A model generated the notes under the pieces. That model saw only the letters and a list, made by a program, of their open reading frames with translations, was not told where the DNA came from and made no database searches. This document shows, one piece after another, positions 1 to 10,085 of a DNA stretch of 64,000 nucleotides. Origin of the DNA: Actinernus sp. WN-2022 (lineage: Eukaryota; Cnidaria; Anthozoa; Actiniaria; Actinernidae). Position numbers and translations under genes: made by a program. Positions within the stretch are counted from its first letter, which is position 1, and each line of letters opens with the position of its first letter. The stretch spans positions 503,501 to 567,500 of the forward strand of contig JAOWCC010000287.1 of assembly GCA_030867875.1 (NCBI GenBank), read 5' to 3'.

Positions 1-6
1 TAGTAA

Positions 7-261
7 TCAAATTACTAACTGCTGTACTATCGACGCCAGTTTTTTGGGGGGTTGGAAGATATTTTCGGATGAAACGTAAGAATGTTTCCCAAAGTTACCA
101 ACAGTCAGCTTGAAATTTACCTTGCAGGTTCTACGAAAATCGGAGGCAGCACTTAACAACTTTGGTTTTCCTCTTCTAGCCGCCGGTTTCTTAGGAGTTT
201 CGGCGTCGAATTCATTAATGTTGTTCATCCCACATCGCACATTCATTTCGATGAAAAACAA
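7..261 (-). CDS. possible exon of an unknown, perhaps multi-copy gene
   Basis: Open frame of 84 codons at the window edge. The N-terminal half is basic and proline-rich (PKKPAARRGKPK). The second half (GNFGKHSYVSSENIFQPPKK) has the composition of real coding sequence. A GGTAAAT that could be a splice donor lies mid-frame near 120, so only the first half may be an exon. I do not recognise the family. It lies beyond the truncation of the neighbouring PolB remnant and may be unrelated to it. It could also be a chance ORF. Confidence 0.2.
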   Translation of the reverse strand: MFFIEMNVRCGMNNINEFDAETPKKPAARRGKPKLLSAASDFRRTCKVNFKLTVGNFGKHSYVSSENIFQPPKKLASIVQQLVI

Positions 262-458
262 TTTCAGGCAAAACTATATTCTATAAAAAAAGAGTGACCC
301 GCGAACAAGGGTTTTCCCACGGTTTGTTTTTGTTTATCTTTTGGCGGCTTTCTCACGGCTTTTTTCTTGTATTTTGACAGGTGGGCGGAGTTTTAATCTC
401 ATTTTAATTAGTGGGCGGTGCTTCGGCGGTGCAGACGCTGAACGCGCGCCAGTGGGAA

Positions 459-606
459 AAGACTGCAGTCCCTTTATTTTTATTTTTATTTTGTCCCCCC
501 GCCCTCCTACCCTTCGGGGATTTCGTTTGCGCCCAATCCACGCTCGGCCAAAACATCGTTTTTCGTGACTAGAGACCAAGAAAAATAAAGGGACTGTTCG
601 CAGTCT
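459..606. repeat. imperfect inverted repeat, probable MITE or transposon end
   Basis: A 'CAGTCCCTTTATTTTTATT' arm at about 464-482 faces a complementary arm 'AATAAAGGGACTG' at about 584-597, next to GACTGC/GCAGTC boxes. The right edge coincides with the point near 610 where the PolB reading frame stops matching polymerase sequence. Insertion of this element is therefore the likely cause of the PolB truncation. No target duplication was identified. Confidence 0.35.
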
Positions 607-611
607 AGTTT

Positions 612-3285
612 TCGTAGCTCTGTGTTCATTCGGATGTATGGCTCCATCCATGGGCTTTGATCAAAGCGAATTGCCCTGTGAATCTTCTTCAAACGCATGC
701 CTAGAGAGAGGTATAGCTGTAGGTTGCGGTAGTGAAGCACATGTCGCTCTTTGTCGTGGAGGTTGGGTACTAGCTTCTCCACTATCAAGGATCCATTGCC
801 CTTGTAGAGCTTCTCGAACATTTTGATTTGATACTCTGAGAACCAGGCTTTATCCACCTGCATTCTCTCTGGCGCTAGAGGATAACTGTTACGTGCGCCG
901 TGAAGTTTTCGAGGATACTCTAGGTCAACCTCAAGGATATAACCTTTATCTGCATCATTTGCTAGGTTAACGACATGTTGTTCAGTCATATTACTAGTAA
1001 TATAACTAGGTGTGCACCACTCAAACCCGCCTGTTGGTAAAGATTGACTCATAGCCCAGCCGTAGAGGTTGTTAGCGTCAAGGTAGAGTATATAGCTCTT
1101 TGACTTCTCAGGGTTGAAATCGGGCGCGCTTGGGTTGTTTGCTTTAGCGTAACGCTGGGACGCCATTGATATCCTGCCACGTAGACCTTTCTCAATGAAG
1201 AGGTGCGTGTCGTAGTCCATAAGCAGCTCAAGCTCCACGCCAGTCTTCTTTAACAATGCATCCCATGAGAGTCCAGGAATCGTATACTAGTGAGCTGGGT
1301 CTAAGCCGTAGTTTTGCATGCATGTAGCACGAAAGCCTTCAAACACATCTGCAAGAAGAAGTACATCAGTTCGGAGGTACAAGTCGTGGTAATCTCCTAA
1401 TGTCTCACAGCCAAATACCTTCCAAACCTCCTGTGCATGTTCGTAGTCCTCATCGGATATATCTTCTAGGCATAGCTTACTATAGAATGCACTCTTCGGT
1501 GGAAGAGAAGCCTCTGCGAACCTATCCCAAGCGTCCATGTACTCGTATGGGTAAACGCCTTTGCGTAGTAGCAGCTTGTTTTTGCTTGGGTTGGGTTCAT
1601 GTTTTATTGTCTGCTGGAAAGTGTCTGGGTCAGCGCTTGCTACCAGCTTGTCGAGAGAGGATAATAGGAATTGCGCACTATATCAATGAACCGGAGGTTG
1701 CCAAGTGAGAATGAAATGTATTTCTCCATATTGTTTGGGATGTAGGAGATCTTACCTGTTGTCTTGGATATGGATTGCATCAATAGCTGGGAGTCATATC
1801 CGCGTAGGTTGTGGAATACGACTGGAATGATGGGGGAGATACGTAATTTGAGGTTGCAGGCATTATGCGCGGCACCTCTAAACTTTCCTGTGATGTGGCA
1901 CTGATCTCGTACCCTAGTATTCGTACTACTACTACCTAAGGGCTTCTGACAAATGTGACAATCAACTGCTGAATTGAAAACCTTCCAGTTTTCCCACGAC
2001 ATACGTAGTGGTTTAGCCTCTTGGGATCTAATCTTCACCTCCTCTTGTATACATTTTAGAACGCGCTCAATTGTATCCTTACCTCGATAGAGTACAGGCG
2101 GCTTGCTGTGGCCATCACAACGTACGACAATGTAGGAGAATCTGCATGGAATGTGCTCCTCTGTCTTCTGTGTGTTGCTTTTCCTAGGGTCTTGGTCAGG
2201 TCCTTCAATCTTAGTGGTTAAAGCTTCAAGGTCAGCGTAAATGATGTAGGGAACTGGTAGCTGTTTGGGTGAATTCTGAAAGGAGAGTTTGTTGTTATCC
2301 TCGGTAGGCATATGCGAATAGCTCAGTCATTTATACCATTACATTCTGGGGTGTGCTTCTCAAGAAGAGCTTTGGTGGCGTATCCATGTAAACACCGCTC
2401 GCAGAAGTGCTGCCTATGGTCATGCTTTGTCTGACTGAATAGGAGGCGATTGAAGTCCTTGATCCAGCAGTAGTGTTGCCGGCCACTCTTTGGGCACTCT
2501 ATAAGCAAGAGGTTAACGCGCGTCGAGAAGGTCTCCTTTCAGATGTAGTGTACAATCAAACATTGTTCCTTTGGATCCCAGCCATACACGTTAATAGAGA
2601 TGTTGTTTTGCTTCTCCACACGTGTTATTTGTGAGATTGGTGTTGGCGAGCTTATCCCATCGAAGTTCAACCCATCGTCTTCTCTGTACTTTGATGTTCT
2701 CTGTGGGTCTTTCGCAACTGGAAATAGTGCTGCGCGTAGTGACCAACGTAGACAGTGGTCGTCGTTGTTTTTCACATTTATCACAGCTTTCTTCTTTGCA
2801 ACTTCTGTAGGTAGTGGTACGTACGAACCTCCACGGAGTGGTTGGTATCGAGCAATCTTTAACCATAGAATGTTAACTCTATCTATAACCCAGTTAGAGC
2901 CACGACTAACCCACTTCTCAATGCTGTTGTGAATATTCGCATGTGCTTCTACTATTGTCCCACGGATCTCAGAGCTGTTGGTTAAAACGGTTTGCGGGCT
3001 CCGGAACGTAACTATCTCATACACTGGCCCATCAGGTTTGTCGAGCCGGAGTGTGATGTTCAAAGCCAACTGAAACTTAATACCATTGAGGTCTTGTAGC
3101 TCTTCCCTGAGCTTTCCAACGGTCTGTCTCCGCACACCAGCAAGGAAGACTGCTGGGTCTGCCTCTAGAGAATTACCATCTGGAACATCCATCTTCCATC
3201 CACGTAGATAGTCCCCAAGGGTCCAGGGTGCTTGGATGAATGTAAGGCTCTTAGTAGATAAATGTATGGGGTTGTACTCCTCCAT
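612..3285 (-). pseudogene. truncated, frameshifted Polinton-type DNA polymerase B
   Basis: The - strand frames at 3285-2539, 2508-2323, 2311-1640, 1538-1287 and 1256-612 read in order as one protein-primed family B polymerase. Visible parts are an N-terminal region with DDHCLRWSLRAALFP, a zinc finger (CERCLHGYATKALLEKH), exonuclease motif I (YIIYADLEAL), a Cys/His cluster (CHICQKPLG...DQCH...HNACN), exo II (HNLRGYDSQLLM), exo III (YLRTDVLLLADVFE) and polymerase motif A (YLDANNLYGWAM). It breaks off just after motif A, so motifs B (NSxYG) and C (DTDS) are missing. At least four frame breaks show it is dead. It belongs to a different lineage from the intact PolB at 25922. The upstream zinc gene and 43-bp repeats are probably the 5' part of the same element. 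Confidence 0.85.
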
Positions 3286-3290
3286 ATTGA

Positions 3291-3419
3291 TGTGGTATAT
3301 CCTATAATCCCTATTCTCTAAATGGGGATTCGGTGTGGTATATCCTATAACCCCTATTCTCTAAATGGGAATTCTGTGTGGTATATCCTATAACCCCTAT
3401 TCTCTAAATGGGAATTCGG
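3291..3419. repeat. three tandem 43-bp units upstream of the PolB remnant
   Basis: Units start at 3291, 3334 and 3377, each beginning TGTGGTATATCCTATAA and containing CTCTAAATGGG. They sit between the start of the PolB remnant (3285) and the end of the zinc-protein frame (3404, which overlaps the last unit). Position and TATA-rich content suggest promoter DNA of the decayed element, by analogy with the TATA-rich ends of the intact Polinton. Confidence 0.6.
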
Positions 3420-3697
3420 ACACTCTGAAGTTCCCTAAGGACTTTTGCAAAGGTTCGTCTAGCTTTGTTGGTTTGATGTTCGAACTTATGCTGGACTCTA
3501 GGTGCACCACAGGACTGGCACAGTTGAGTTTCGCTCTGTGTTCCTACTCCACACCTCCAGCACGGCTTTGATAGGATGGCTCCCCTATTAAGTCTTGCGC
3601 GGTGTACTTTACAGTGTTCAAAGACAGATGGCTTACTACAGGTGTTTCAGCTACCTATTGTCAGCCACGAGCAGTTGTTCTTACACAATGCAGGCAT
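3404..3697 (-). pseudogene. small zinc-binding protein of a PolB element, one in-frame TGA
   Basis: From the ATG at 3697 the frame runs 97 codons with one internal TGA at codon 17 and ends at TAG (3406-3404). Key residues follow the pattern CKNNC...C...HCKVH...PCWRCG...LCQSCG, then a basic tail. The spacing resembles the zinc protein at 22583-22939, which also lies directly upstream of a PolB. The TGA means the copy is inactive, unless it is read through. Function unknown; a role in replication or transcription of the element is inference from context. Confidence 0.5.
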
Positions 3698-4428
3698 CTT
3701 GTAATATACAGTAGTATACCTTTTCTCTAATAATGATTTCTAGATGTAAAACCAAGAGGTCTCACGTTAGGTGAAATAATGGTGCTATCATTTTTATGCC
3801 GAGGGTGACCATAACCGGCGCCACCCCGGGTGATGTCCGGCCCACTAAGTGGTGGTATTATTGCGCCAGGTCTGGCCCACTAGGTGGTGTTGTCATTTTG
3901 CTGTCCATTGCACTAGAACCAACCCACTAGATTGTGTTGTCATTTTGCTGTCCATTTTTGAACAAAATTGCGCCAGAGCCGCGGTATCATTTTGCTGTCC
4001 ATTTTTGTACAAGATTGCGCCAGACCCGGCACTTTCTATACTACTCAGCTACAAAAAATCCAGAGCTACATGTACATGTATTAAATTCTATTCAATATCA
4101 ATCGGCTTTTTCCAGGATACCCAACAAAACGAAATTTCACCCAAACCATAGTTGAACCAAGTGAAGATTAGCTGGTTTATGCTACAAACAAAGACTGGTT
4201 TGACTTGGAATGCACAACTGGAAAAATTACTCGCAAAGCTAAAAAAGGCCACCATAAGAGGGGAAGTATATTCTAGATATCTTAAAATCAATGTGCTCAA
4301 ATGACTCCTCAGCAGTGAAAATTGGTGATATGATATTAGAGGAATTTAGTTTGAAAAACCCTTAATGATGTGGAATGGGTAAGAGTGACATCCAGAGAGT
4401 TCCAGAAAGGTGTTCCACTGTGCTTAAG
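3698..4428. other. no gene seen; degenerate GC-richer direct repeats at 3830-4030
   Basis: Between the zinc remnant and the 95-bp MITE I see no convincing coding sequence. From about 3830 to 4030 the phrase GTCATTTTGCTGTCCATT recurs between CCCACTAGGTGG-like segments as degenerate repeats. The 4200-4428 part may be decayed ORF1 of the LINE that follows, but I cannot show it. Confidence 0.4.
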
Positions 4429-4523
4429 GGCTAAAGTGAACAATCTGCACCGATAAAAAGTGGTCAGGCAACCCCTTTTTTAACTACTTTTTTTGGGACA
4501 GGTGCAGATTGTTCACTTTAGCC
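4429..4523. mobile_element. 95-bp MITE with perfect 23-bp TIRs and 9-bp TSD
   Basis: It starts GGCTAAAGTGAACAATCTG and ends with the exact reverse complement over 23 bp. It is flanked by GTGCTTAAG at 4420-4428 and again at 4524-4532. A 9-bp duplication is typical of Mutator-like (MULE) transposases. It sits just upstream of the LINE ORF1 tail. A larger relative with the same terminal sequence lies at 42876-43988. Confidence 0.85.
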
Positions 4524-4542
4524 GTGCTTAAGTGTAAGTTAA

Positions 4543-4725
4543 GTGTTTCTGGACGAAGACTTGTCGCAAACCTCGGCCCTGATAAGGAAAACTCTTCAAA
4601 AAGCTAGAAAGGCCGCAATGGAGAAGTACAAATATGAGTCGAAGCAATGTCGTATCAAAGGCGAGAAAATAACGATTAATGGAGTTACTTACACCTATAC
4701 TTCCATTCCAGATGAGTTTAAGTAA
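4543..4725 (+). pseudogene. LINE ORF1 C-terminal fragment
   Basis: Sixty codons, LSQTSALIRKTLQKARKAA then a basic stretch, ending ITINGVTYTYTSIPDEFK and a stop. Position just before an ORF2 and the basic C-terminal pattern match ORF1 nucleic-acid-binding proteins of L1/Tx1 elements. The upstream part is not recoverable; the 95-bp MITE ends only 20 bp before this frame. Confidence 0.55.
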
Positions 4726-4935
4726 TGTGGCTAGAGTATAAATATACTATAAATTATGTCTCTCTTTATGCCTTTTTTTTGTAATAAGGTTAACCGCTAT
4801 GAGTCGAAGTTCTATTATTTTTAGTTTCTATATATTAATTTGGTTTGTTTTTCGTATGTACCTGTTTTATTTATTGCTATATATTACTCATATTTTCGCT
4901 AATACAATATTGAGTTTGTTATTATTATATATGTT

Positions 4936-7900
4936 ATGGCGAGTTCCATGAATTTTAGTTTAATTTCTCTAAATGTTCGGGGTTTGCGCGATTATACAAA
5001 ATTTAGAAAATTATACAACTGGATAAGTAAACATAAAGGGAACTATGGTGTTACATTTTTGCAAGAGACGCATTGCTCTCGCGAGGTGGAAATTGAGTGG
5101 TCCAATAGAATAAAGGGAGAAATAATAATGTCTCACGGAAACTCGCAAAGTAAAGGAACAGCTATCATTTTTGGTGATAACTTAAATTATAAAATAATCT
5201 CTCAAGAAAGAGATGCAGAAGGTAGGTTTGTTATAGTTTTATGCGAAATACAGGGTCAAAACTTTCTATTAATAAATTCTTATGCCCCGAACACCGAGAA
5301 TAGTCAGGTGGAATTTTTCAAGGAAATTTCCAATATAATTACTTTATTGGACTATCCAGTCGATACGTCTTTTATATGGGGAGGTGACTTTAACTTTATT
5401 TTTGATATAGATCTTGATTCTCATGGTGGTAATCCAACACTTAAAACAAGCTCGGTGGAAACGATAGATACAATTATGCTTGAATTTGATTTATGCGATA
5501 TATGGAGGATTAGAAATCCATCGGTAAAACGTTATACATGGCGTGGTAAAGCACAGGGTTTGCGCAGTACTAAACAGGTGCTTCATCGTAGACTGGACTT
5601 CTTTCTTGTTTCAAATGAACTCCAGTCTACGATTGAGGATAGTGATATTATTATAGCCCCGGCAACTGACCACTCTGCGATTATTTTGAAAATTAAAAGT
5701 CTCGAGGAAGAAATGAAAGGCCGTTCTTTTTGGAAGTTTAATAACTCGTTAATTGAAAATAAGGAATTTGTAGCAGGGTTGAAAGAAGAACTGCAAATAT
5801 TTAAAACTACTCTAAATCAAGAAGGGATATTTAACCCACAGTTAAGATGGGAGCTGATTAAATATGAAATACGGAAATATTCTATTAAGTTTTCAAAATT
5901 GTTGGCAAAAAATCGTAAAAGCTTATACCAAGATATTGAGAAACAGATTTCCGATATAGAGAAGGTTAAAGGATGGGAGTCGGAAGACAATAAAGTAGCA
6001 GAGCATGATAATTTGGTTAAAGAATTTAGAAGGATTGAGTAATTATATAACGGAAGGTATTATTATCAGATCAAAAGCAGAGTGGTACGAGATGGGTGAG
6101 AAAAATACAAAGTATTTTTTAACATTAGAGAAGAGGAATAAGTCAAAAACGCACGTTAAGAAATTAATTAGAAGTGATAAAAGCGAGATTTCGAAACCTG
6201 ATGAGGTACTTAAAGAGATAAAAAAGCATTTTGGTTTATATTTCCAACAAAAATCAGGAAAATCTGAGGCGCAGTGCATGGAATTTCTAGCTGAGTTGAA
6301 TACTCCTCGATTAATAGAGGAAGATAGGGAAGCATGTGAAGGCGAAATTACTATTAAAGAGTGTTATGATAGTGTTAACCAAATGGGACCTTCTAAAACT
6401 CCAGGAATGGACGGATTGACGAAAGAATTGTATGTTTCTTTATGGTTTGAAATAAGCCATGATTTGGTCAACTGTCTGAACGACGGGTATAGAAATGGTT
6501 TGCTCTCTACTTCCCAAAGACAGATTATTTTTATTTTGCTTGAAAAACCTGGAAAAGATCATAGGTATATTGATTCTTGGCGCCTAATTACAATGTAGTT
6601 TAATCAATGTAGACGTTAAAATTTGTAGTAAAGCTTTGAGCAATAGGATGACGCCTGTTCTCCCATTTCTTGTACATTTAGATCAGACAGCGTTTGTGAA
6701 GGGTAGAAATATAGAGGAGCCAATTAGAATTATTGAGGATATATTGTTTTACGCGAAATCTAAAAATATACCTACAATTTTATTTGCGGCTGATTTCGAA
6801 AAAGCATTCGATTCAATTGAACATTCATTTATAACTGCAGTGCTTAAAAAAATTGGATTTGGTGAGAGTTTTATTAAGTGGGTTAAAGTGTTGTTAGAAG
6901 GTAATCAGGGGTGTGTTAACAACAATGGTACAGCTACAAATTTGTTCCCCATGTTCAGGGGAACAAAGCAAGGCGATCCCATTTCACCGTACATTTTTAT
7001 TTTGGTAATCGAGATTATGGCCTTAAAGATAAGAAATTGTGAGGAGATAGAAGGCATTGAGCTTCCAAATGGATTGAGCCGAAAACTTGTTTTATTTGCA
7101 GATGATACTACGTTTTTTCTTAAAAATACTCGTTCACTTGAAAAAACATTAGAAGTACTAGATAAATTTAGAGTATATTCTTCTTTGAAGATTAATTTTA
7201 AAAAATCAGAGATAGGGTGGCTGGGGTCAGGGTTAGGGTCAGGCAACGATAGTTATAAAGACTTTAAATTAGTTGATTTTGAGGACAGCGGCCTAAAGAT
7301 TTTGGGAATTTTTTATTCATATAATAAGAAGTTAATCTATAGTAATAATCTACATCGAGTGTTGTGTAACTTTAAAACAATACTATCTATTTGGAGATCA
7401 CGGACGCTTACGTTATATGGAAGAATACAGATTGTTCGTACATTAGCACTGTCTAAATTGTTGTACAACTGTATGTTTGCTCCAAAATACACGTATCTGA
7501 AGATTTTATCAAACTTGTAGAATGTGAGCTAAAGGATTTTATCTGGAATGGAAAAAAACCAAAAATCAAGTATCAAACATTAATTGGAAGTTACGAAGTA
7601 GGGGGTTTGAAAGTTCCAGATTTCTCATTGTTAGTTCGAGCAAACAGAGTAAAATGGGCCTGCTCTTTGTTAGGTAGCGAGAAATCCGCATGGAAAGATA
7701 TTCCGTGCTCCTATTTAGAAAGAATAGGTGGTACGAAGGCTATAAGTGTTAACTTCGATAAGGAGAAAATCCCATTTGACATTCCAGATTTTTATAAATC
7801 TATTTTAAAGTGCTGGGCCGAATTTTGTAAGAAAGATTTAAAAACTATGGATTTGCAGGAGGTTCTTCAAGAAAGTTTGTGGAACAATGTTTACATAACA

Positions 7901-8689
7901 ATTAATAAGAGATCAGTATATTATGAGAGAATGGCACGATGCCGTATAAATAGGATAGTTGATATGGTTAATGAAAATGGGGAATTTAAATGGGAGACTG
8001 TTAAACAAAAAGGGTTACAAGATAAGGATTTTATGAGCTGGGCGAGCATTGTGCACTCTTTGCCATATGATTGGAAAGTTCTTTTAAAAGCATCGATTAT
8101 AACACATCAAGATATAATTGTGCCGGAGAAAGTTTTAAGGGTTGGTGAAAAGGATATTGCCATAGATAACATAAGACACACAAAGATTATATATCAATGT
8201 TTAATTGATAAAAAGTTTAAGTCACCTACTTCACAAGTTAATATATCTAAACGGATTGAACCAGGATTTGTAATTAATTGGAAGTCTGTGTATAACAAAA
8301 TTTACACCACTTCAATTGATGCATATTCTAGGTTTTTTCAATACCGTATTCTAAATAATTGTTTATTTCTTAATTACGATTTGTTTCGCTTTAAAATTAG
8401 TAGTCATCCAAATTGTTCGTTCTGCCAAACGTATTATGAAACTATTGATCATTTTTTTGTTGAGTGTGTTGAGTCAAAAAACTTATATTTTGAAATTAGA
8501 ACTTGGCTTGAAACTGTCAATATTAAGTTGCCAGAGTCCAATATAGTAAATATCATTTTAGGTGTAGATGATCAAGTTATAAATTATATAATTTTAGAAT
8601 ATAAAATGTGTCTTTATAAAGCTAGAGGAAAACAAATTCCGTCTATCACTCTTTTTAAGAACTTATTAAGATACTCAGAAAAAATTTAA
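4936..8689 (+). pseudogene. LINE ORF2: AP endonuclease and reverse transcriptase, three frameshifts
   Basis: Four frames follow each other: 4936-6042, 6005-6598, about 6600-7520, and about 7500-8689. The first is an APE-type endonuclease (SLNVRGLRD, LQETHCS, WGGDFNF, RLDFFLVS, ATDHSAI). The middle frames are the reverse transcriptase, with MGPSKTPGMDGLTKE, AADFEKAFDSIEHSF, GTKQGDPISPYIFI and the catalytic FADDTTFFL. The last holds the C-terminal region with a CSFCQ...ETIDHFFVEC zinc-like motif usual in L1 ORF2. Frame breaks near 6030, 6598 and 7500 make it non-functional, although the motif residues are intact, so decay is fairly recent. Confidence 0.88.
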
Positions 8690-9109
8690 TTAAAAATCGC
8701 CAAAAAAAGAAATAAACTCCTTTCACATTATAAGAAATGGAACACAATTCTAATGGCAATAAATAAGTAATTAGAAAAACGTAGCGTAAATTTGAGTATG
8801 TTTTATAATTTTAGTTATTTTGTGTATAGTTTAGTGTTAGTACAAACGTAGATGTGTAATTTTGTAAAATTTATTAAAGAAAATAAAAAGAGGTTGTTAA
8901 AGACACAAAAAAAAAGTGTAAGTTGTCTGGTTGTTGTTCTTACTTTGTTGACGTGAATTTTGTTGGCACTTCTACACCGTAGTTTCATAGGAATGTATCT
9001 CCTTGTTATAAATGCTTTTATTGAAAACCCTGATGCATTCAAGTCTTTATACACGAGAAGTTACCATGGGTGACATCATTAATTATACTTACAGTCAGAC
9101 TTATTAAAA

Positions 9110-9625
9110 CGGTGTGTAAACAACAAGTACTCACTTACTTAGGGCTAGAGTTCACAGGTAAACAACAAGTACAATGTACTCACTTACTTAGGGCTAGAGT
9201 TCACAGGTAAACAACAAGTACAATGTACTCACTTACTTAGGGATAGAGTTCACAGGTAAACAACAAGTACAATGTACTCACTTACTTAGGGATAGAGTTC
9301 ACAGGTAAACAACAAGTACAATGTACTCACTTACTTAGGGATAGAGTTCACAGGTAAACAACAAGTACAATGTACTCACTTACTTAGGGATAGAGTTCAC
9401 AGGTACACAACAAGTACAATGTATTCACTTACTTAGGGCTATAGTTCACAGGTAAACAACAAGTACTCACTTAGGGCTAGAGTTCACAGGTAAACAACAA
9501 GTAATCACTTACTTAGGGCTAGAGTTCACAGGTAAACAACAAGTACTCACTTAGGGCTAGAGTTCACAGGTAAACAACAAGTACTCACTTACTTTGGGAT
9601 AGAGTTCACAGGTAAACAACATTCT
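9110..9625. repeat. minisatellite, 49-bp unit, about 11 copies
   Basis: Unit contains ACTTACTTAGGGATAGAG and TTCACAGGTAAACAACAAG. Some copies lose the ACAATGTACTC part and are shorter. It lies upstream of the first identified unc45 exon. Confidence 0.9.
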
Positions 9626-9893
9626 CAATAACCTAGTGCTAGCTAGGATTCTCAGGTTAATGGGAAGTTGACTACACTCAACTGTAGTACATGTAGGTGC
9701 AATTCTGCATTATACATGTACATGTATGTACATGTCTTGAGTTTAACGTCGTCATTGAACTGTGCATACATGTATATGTGTGTACTTCTAATACAAGTGG
9801 ATCTCTTCATATAGGGGTATTCCTGAATTGCAGTATTCAAGATTCATGTTTTAAATAGCGTACAATCATGTACATGTATGTGTTTAATTTAAG
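9626..9893. other. unassigned; probable 5' intron of unc45
   Basis: No gene seen. It contains several ACATGTACATGTA-type alternating stretches, which recur in the introns further on, and ends in a T-rich tract and AG acceptor (9892-9893) in front of exon 1. The first exon with the unc45 start codon must lie further upstream or be unrecognised. Confidence 0.4.
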
Positions 9894-10085
9894 GAAACAT
9901 CCCAGAAGACTGCCTTCGTGATCAAAGAAGAAGGGAACAATCTTTTCAAAGCCGGAGACTATGATGGTGCCTTAGCATGCTACACCGAGGCCCTTCAGTT
10001 GTATCCTAGTGATGACAAGATTAAAGAAAAGAACAAAGAAAAAGCTGTTGTGTTTAAGAACAGAGCTGCTTGTCAATTGAAACTG
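9894..10085 (+). CDS. unc45: unc45 exon 1 (first identified): TPR repeat 1
   Basis: Acceptor AG at 9892-9893, donor GTAGGC at 10086, ends in phase 0. It encodes KEEGNNLFKAGDYDGALACY and later FKNRAACQLKL, the classical helices of a TPR with the Hsp90-clamp style K and N residues. The GTG at 9918 is not a start: the frame is open further upstream to the acceptor. Confidence 0.9.

Larger units (their letters stand above)
4540..8920 (+). mobile_element. L1/Tx1-like non-LTR retrotransposon (LINE), decayed
   Basis: The 3' part of ORF1 (to 4725) and all of ORF2 (4936-8689) are recognisable, followed by an AT-rich 3' region with A-rich stretches to about 8920. Codons are AT-rich, unlike the adjacent PolB remnant. 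The 5' boundary is unclear because of the 95-bp MITE. An AT-rich spacer (4726-4935) separates the ORFs. Confidence 0.8.

Noticed and set aside
9918..9920. GTG at 9918 as the start of unc45
   Set aside because: The frame is open upstream to a good splice acceptor, and family members have residues before this point.
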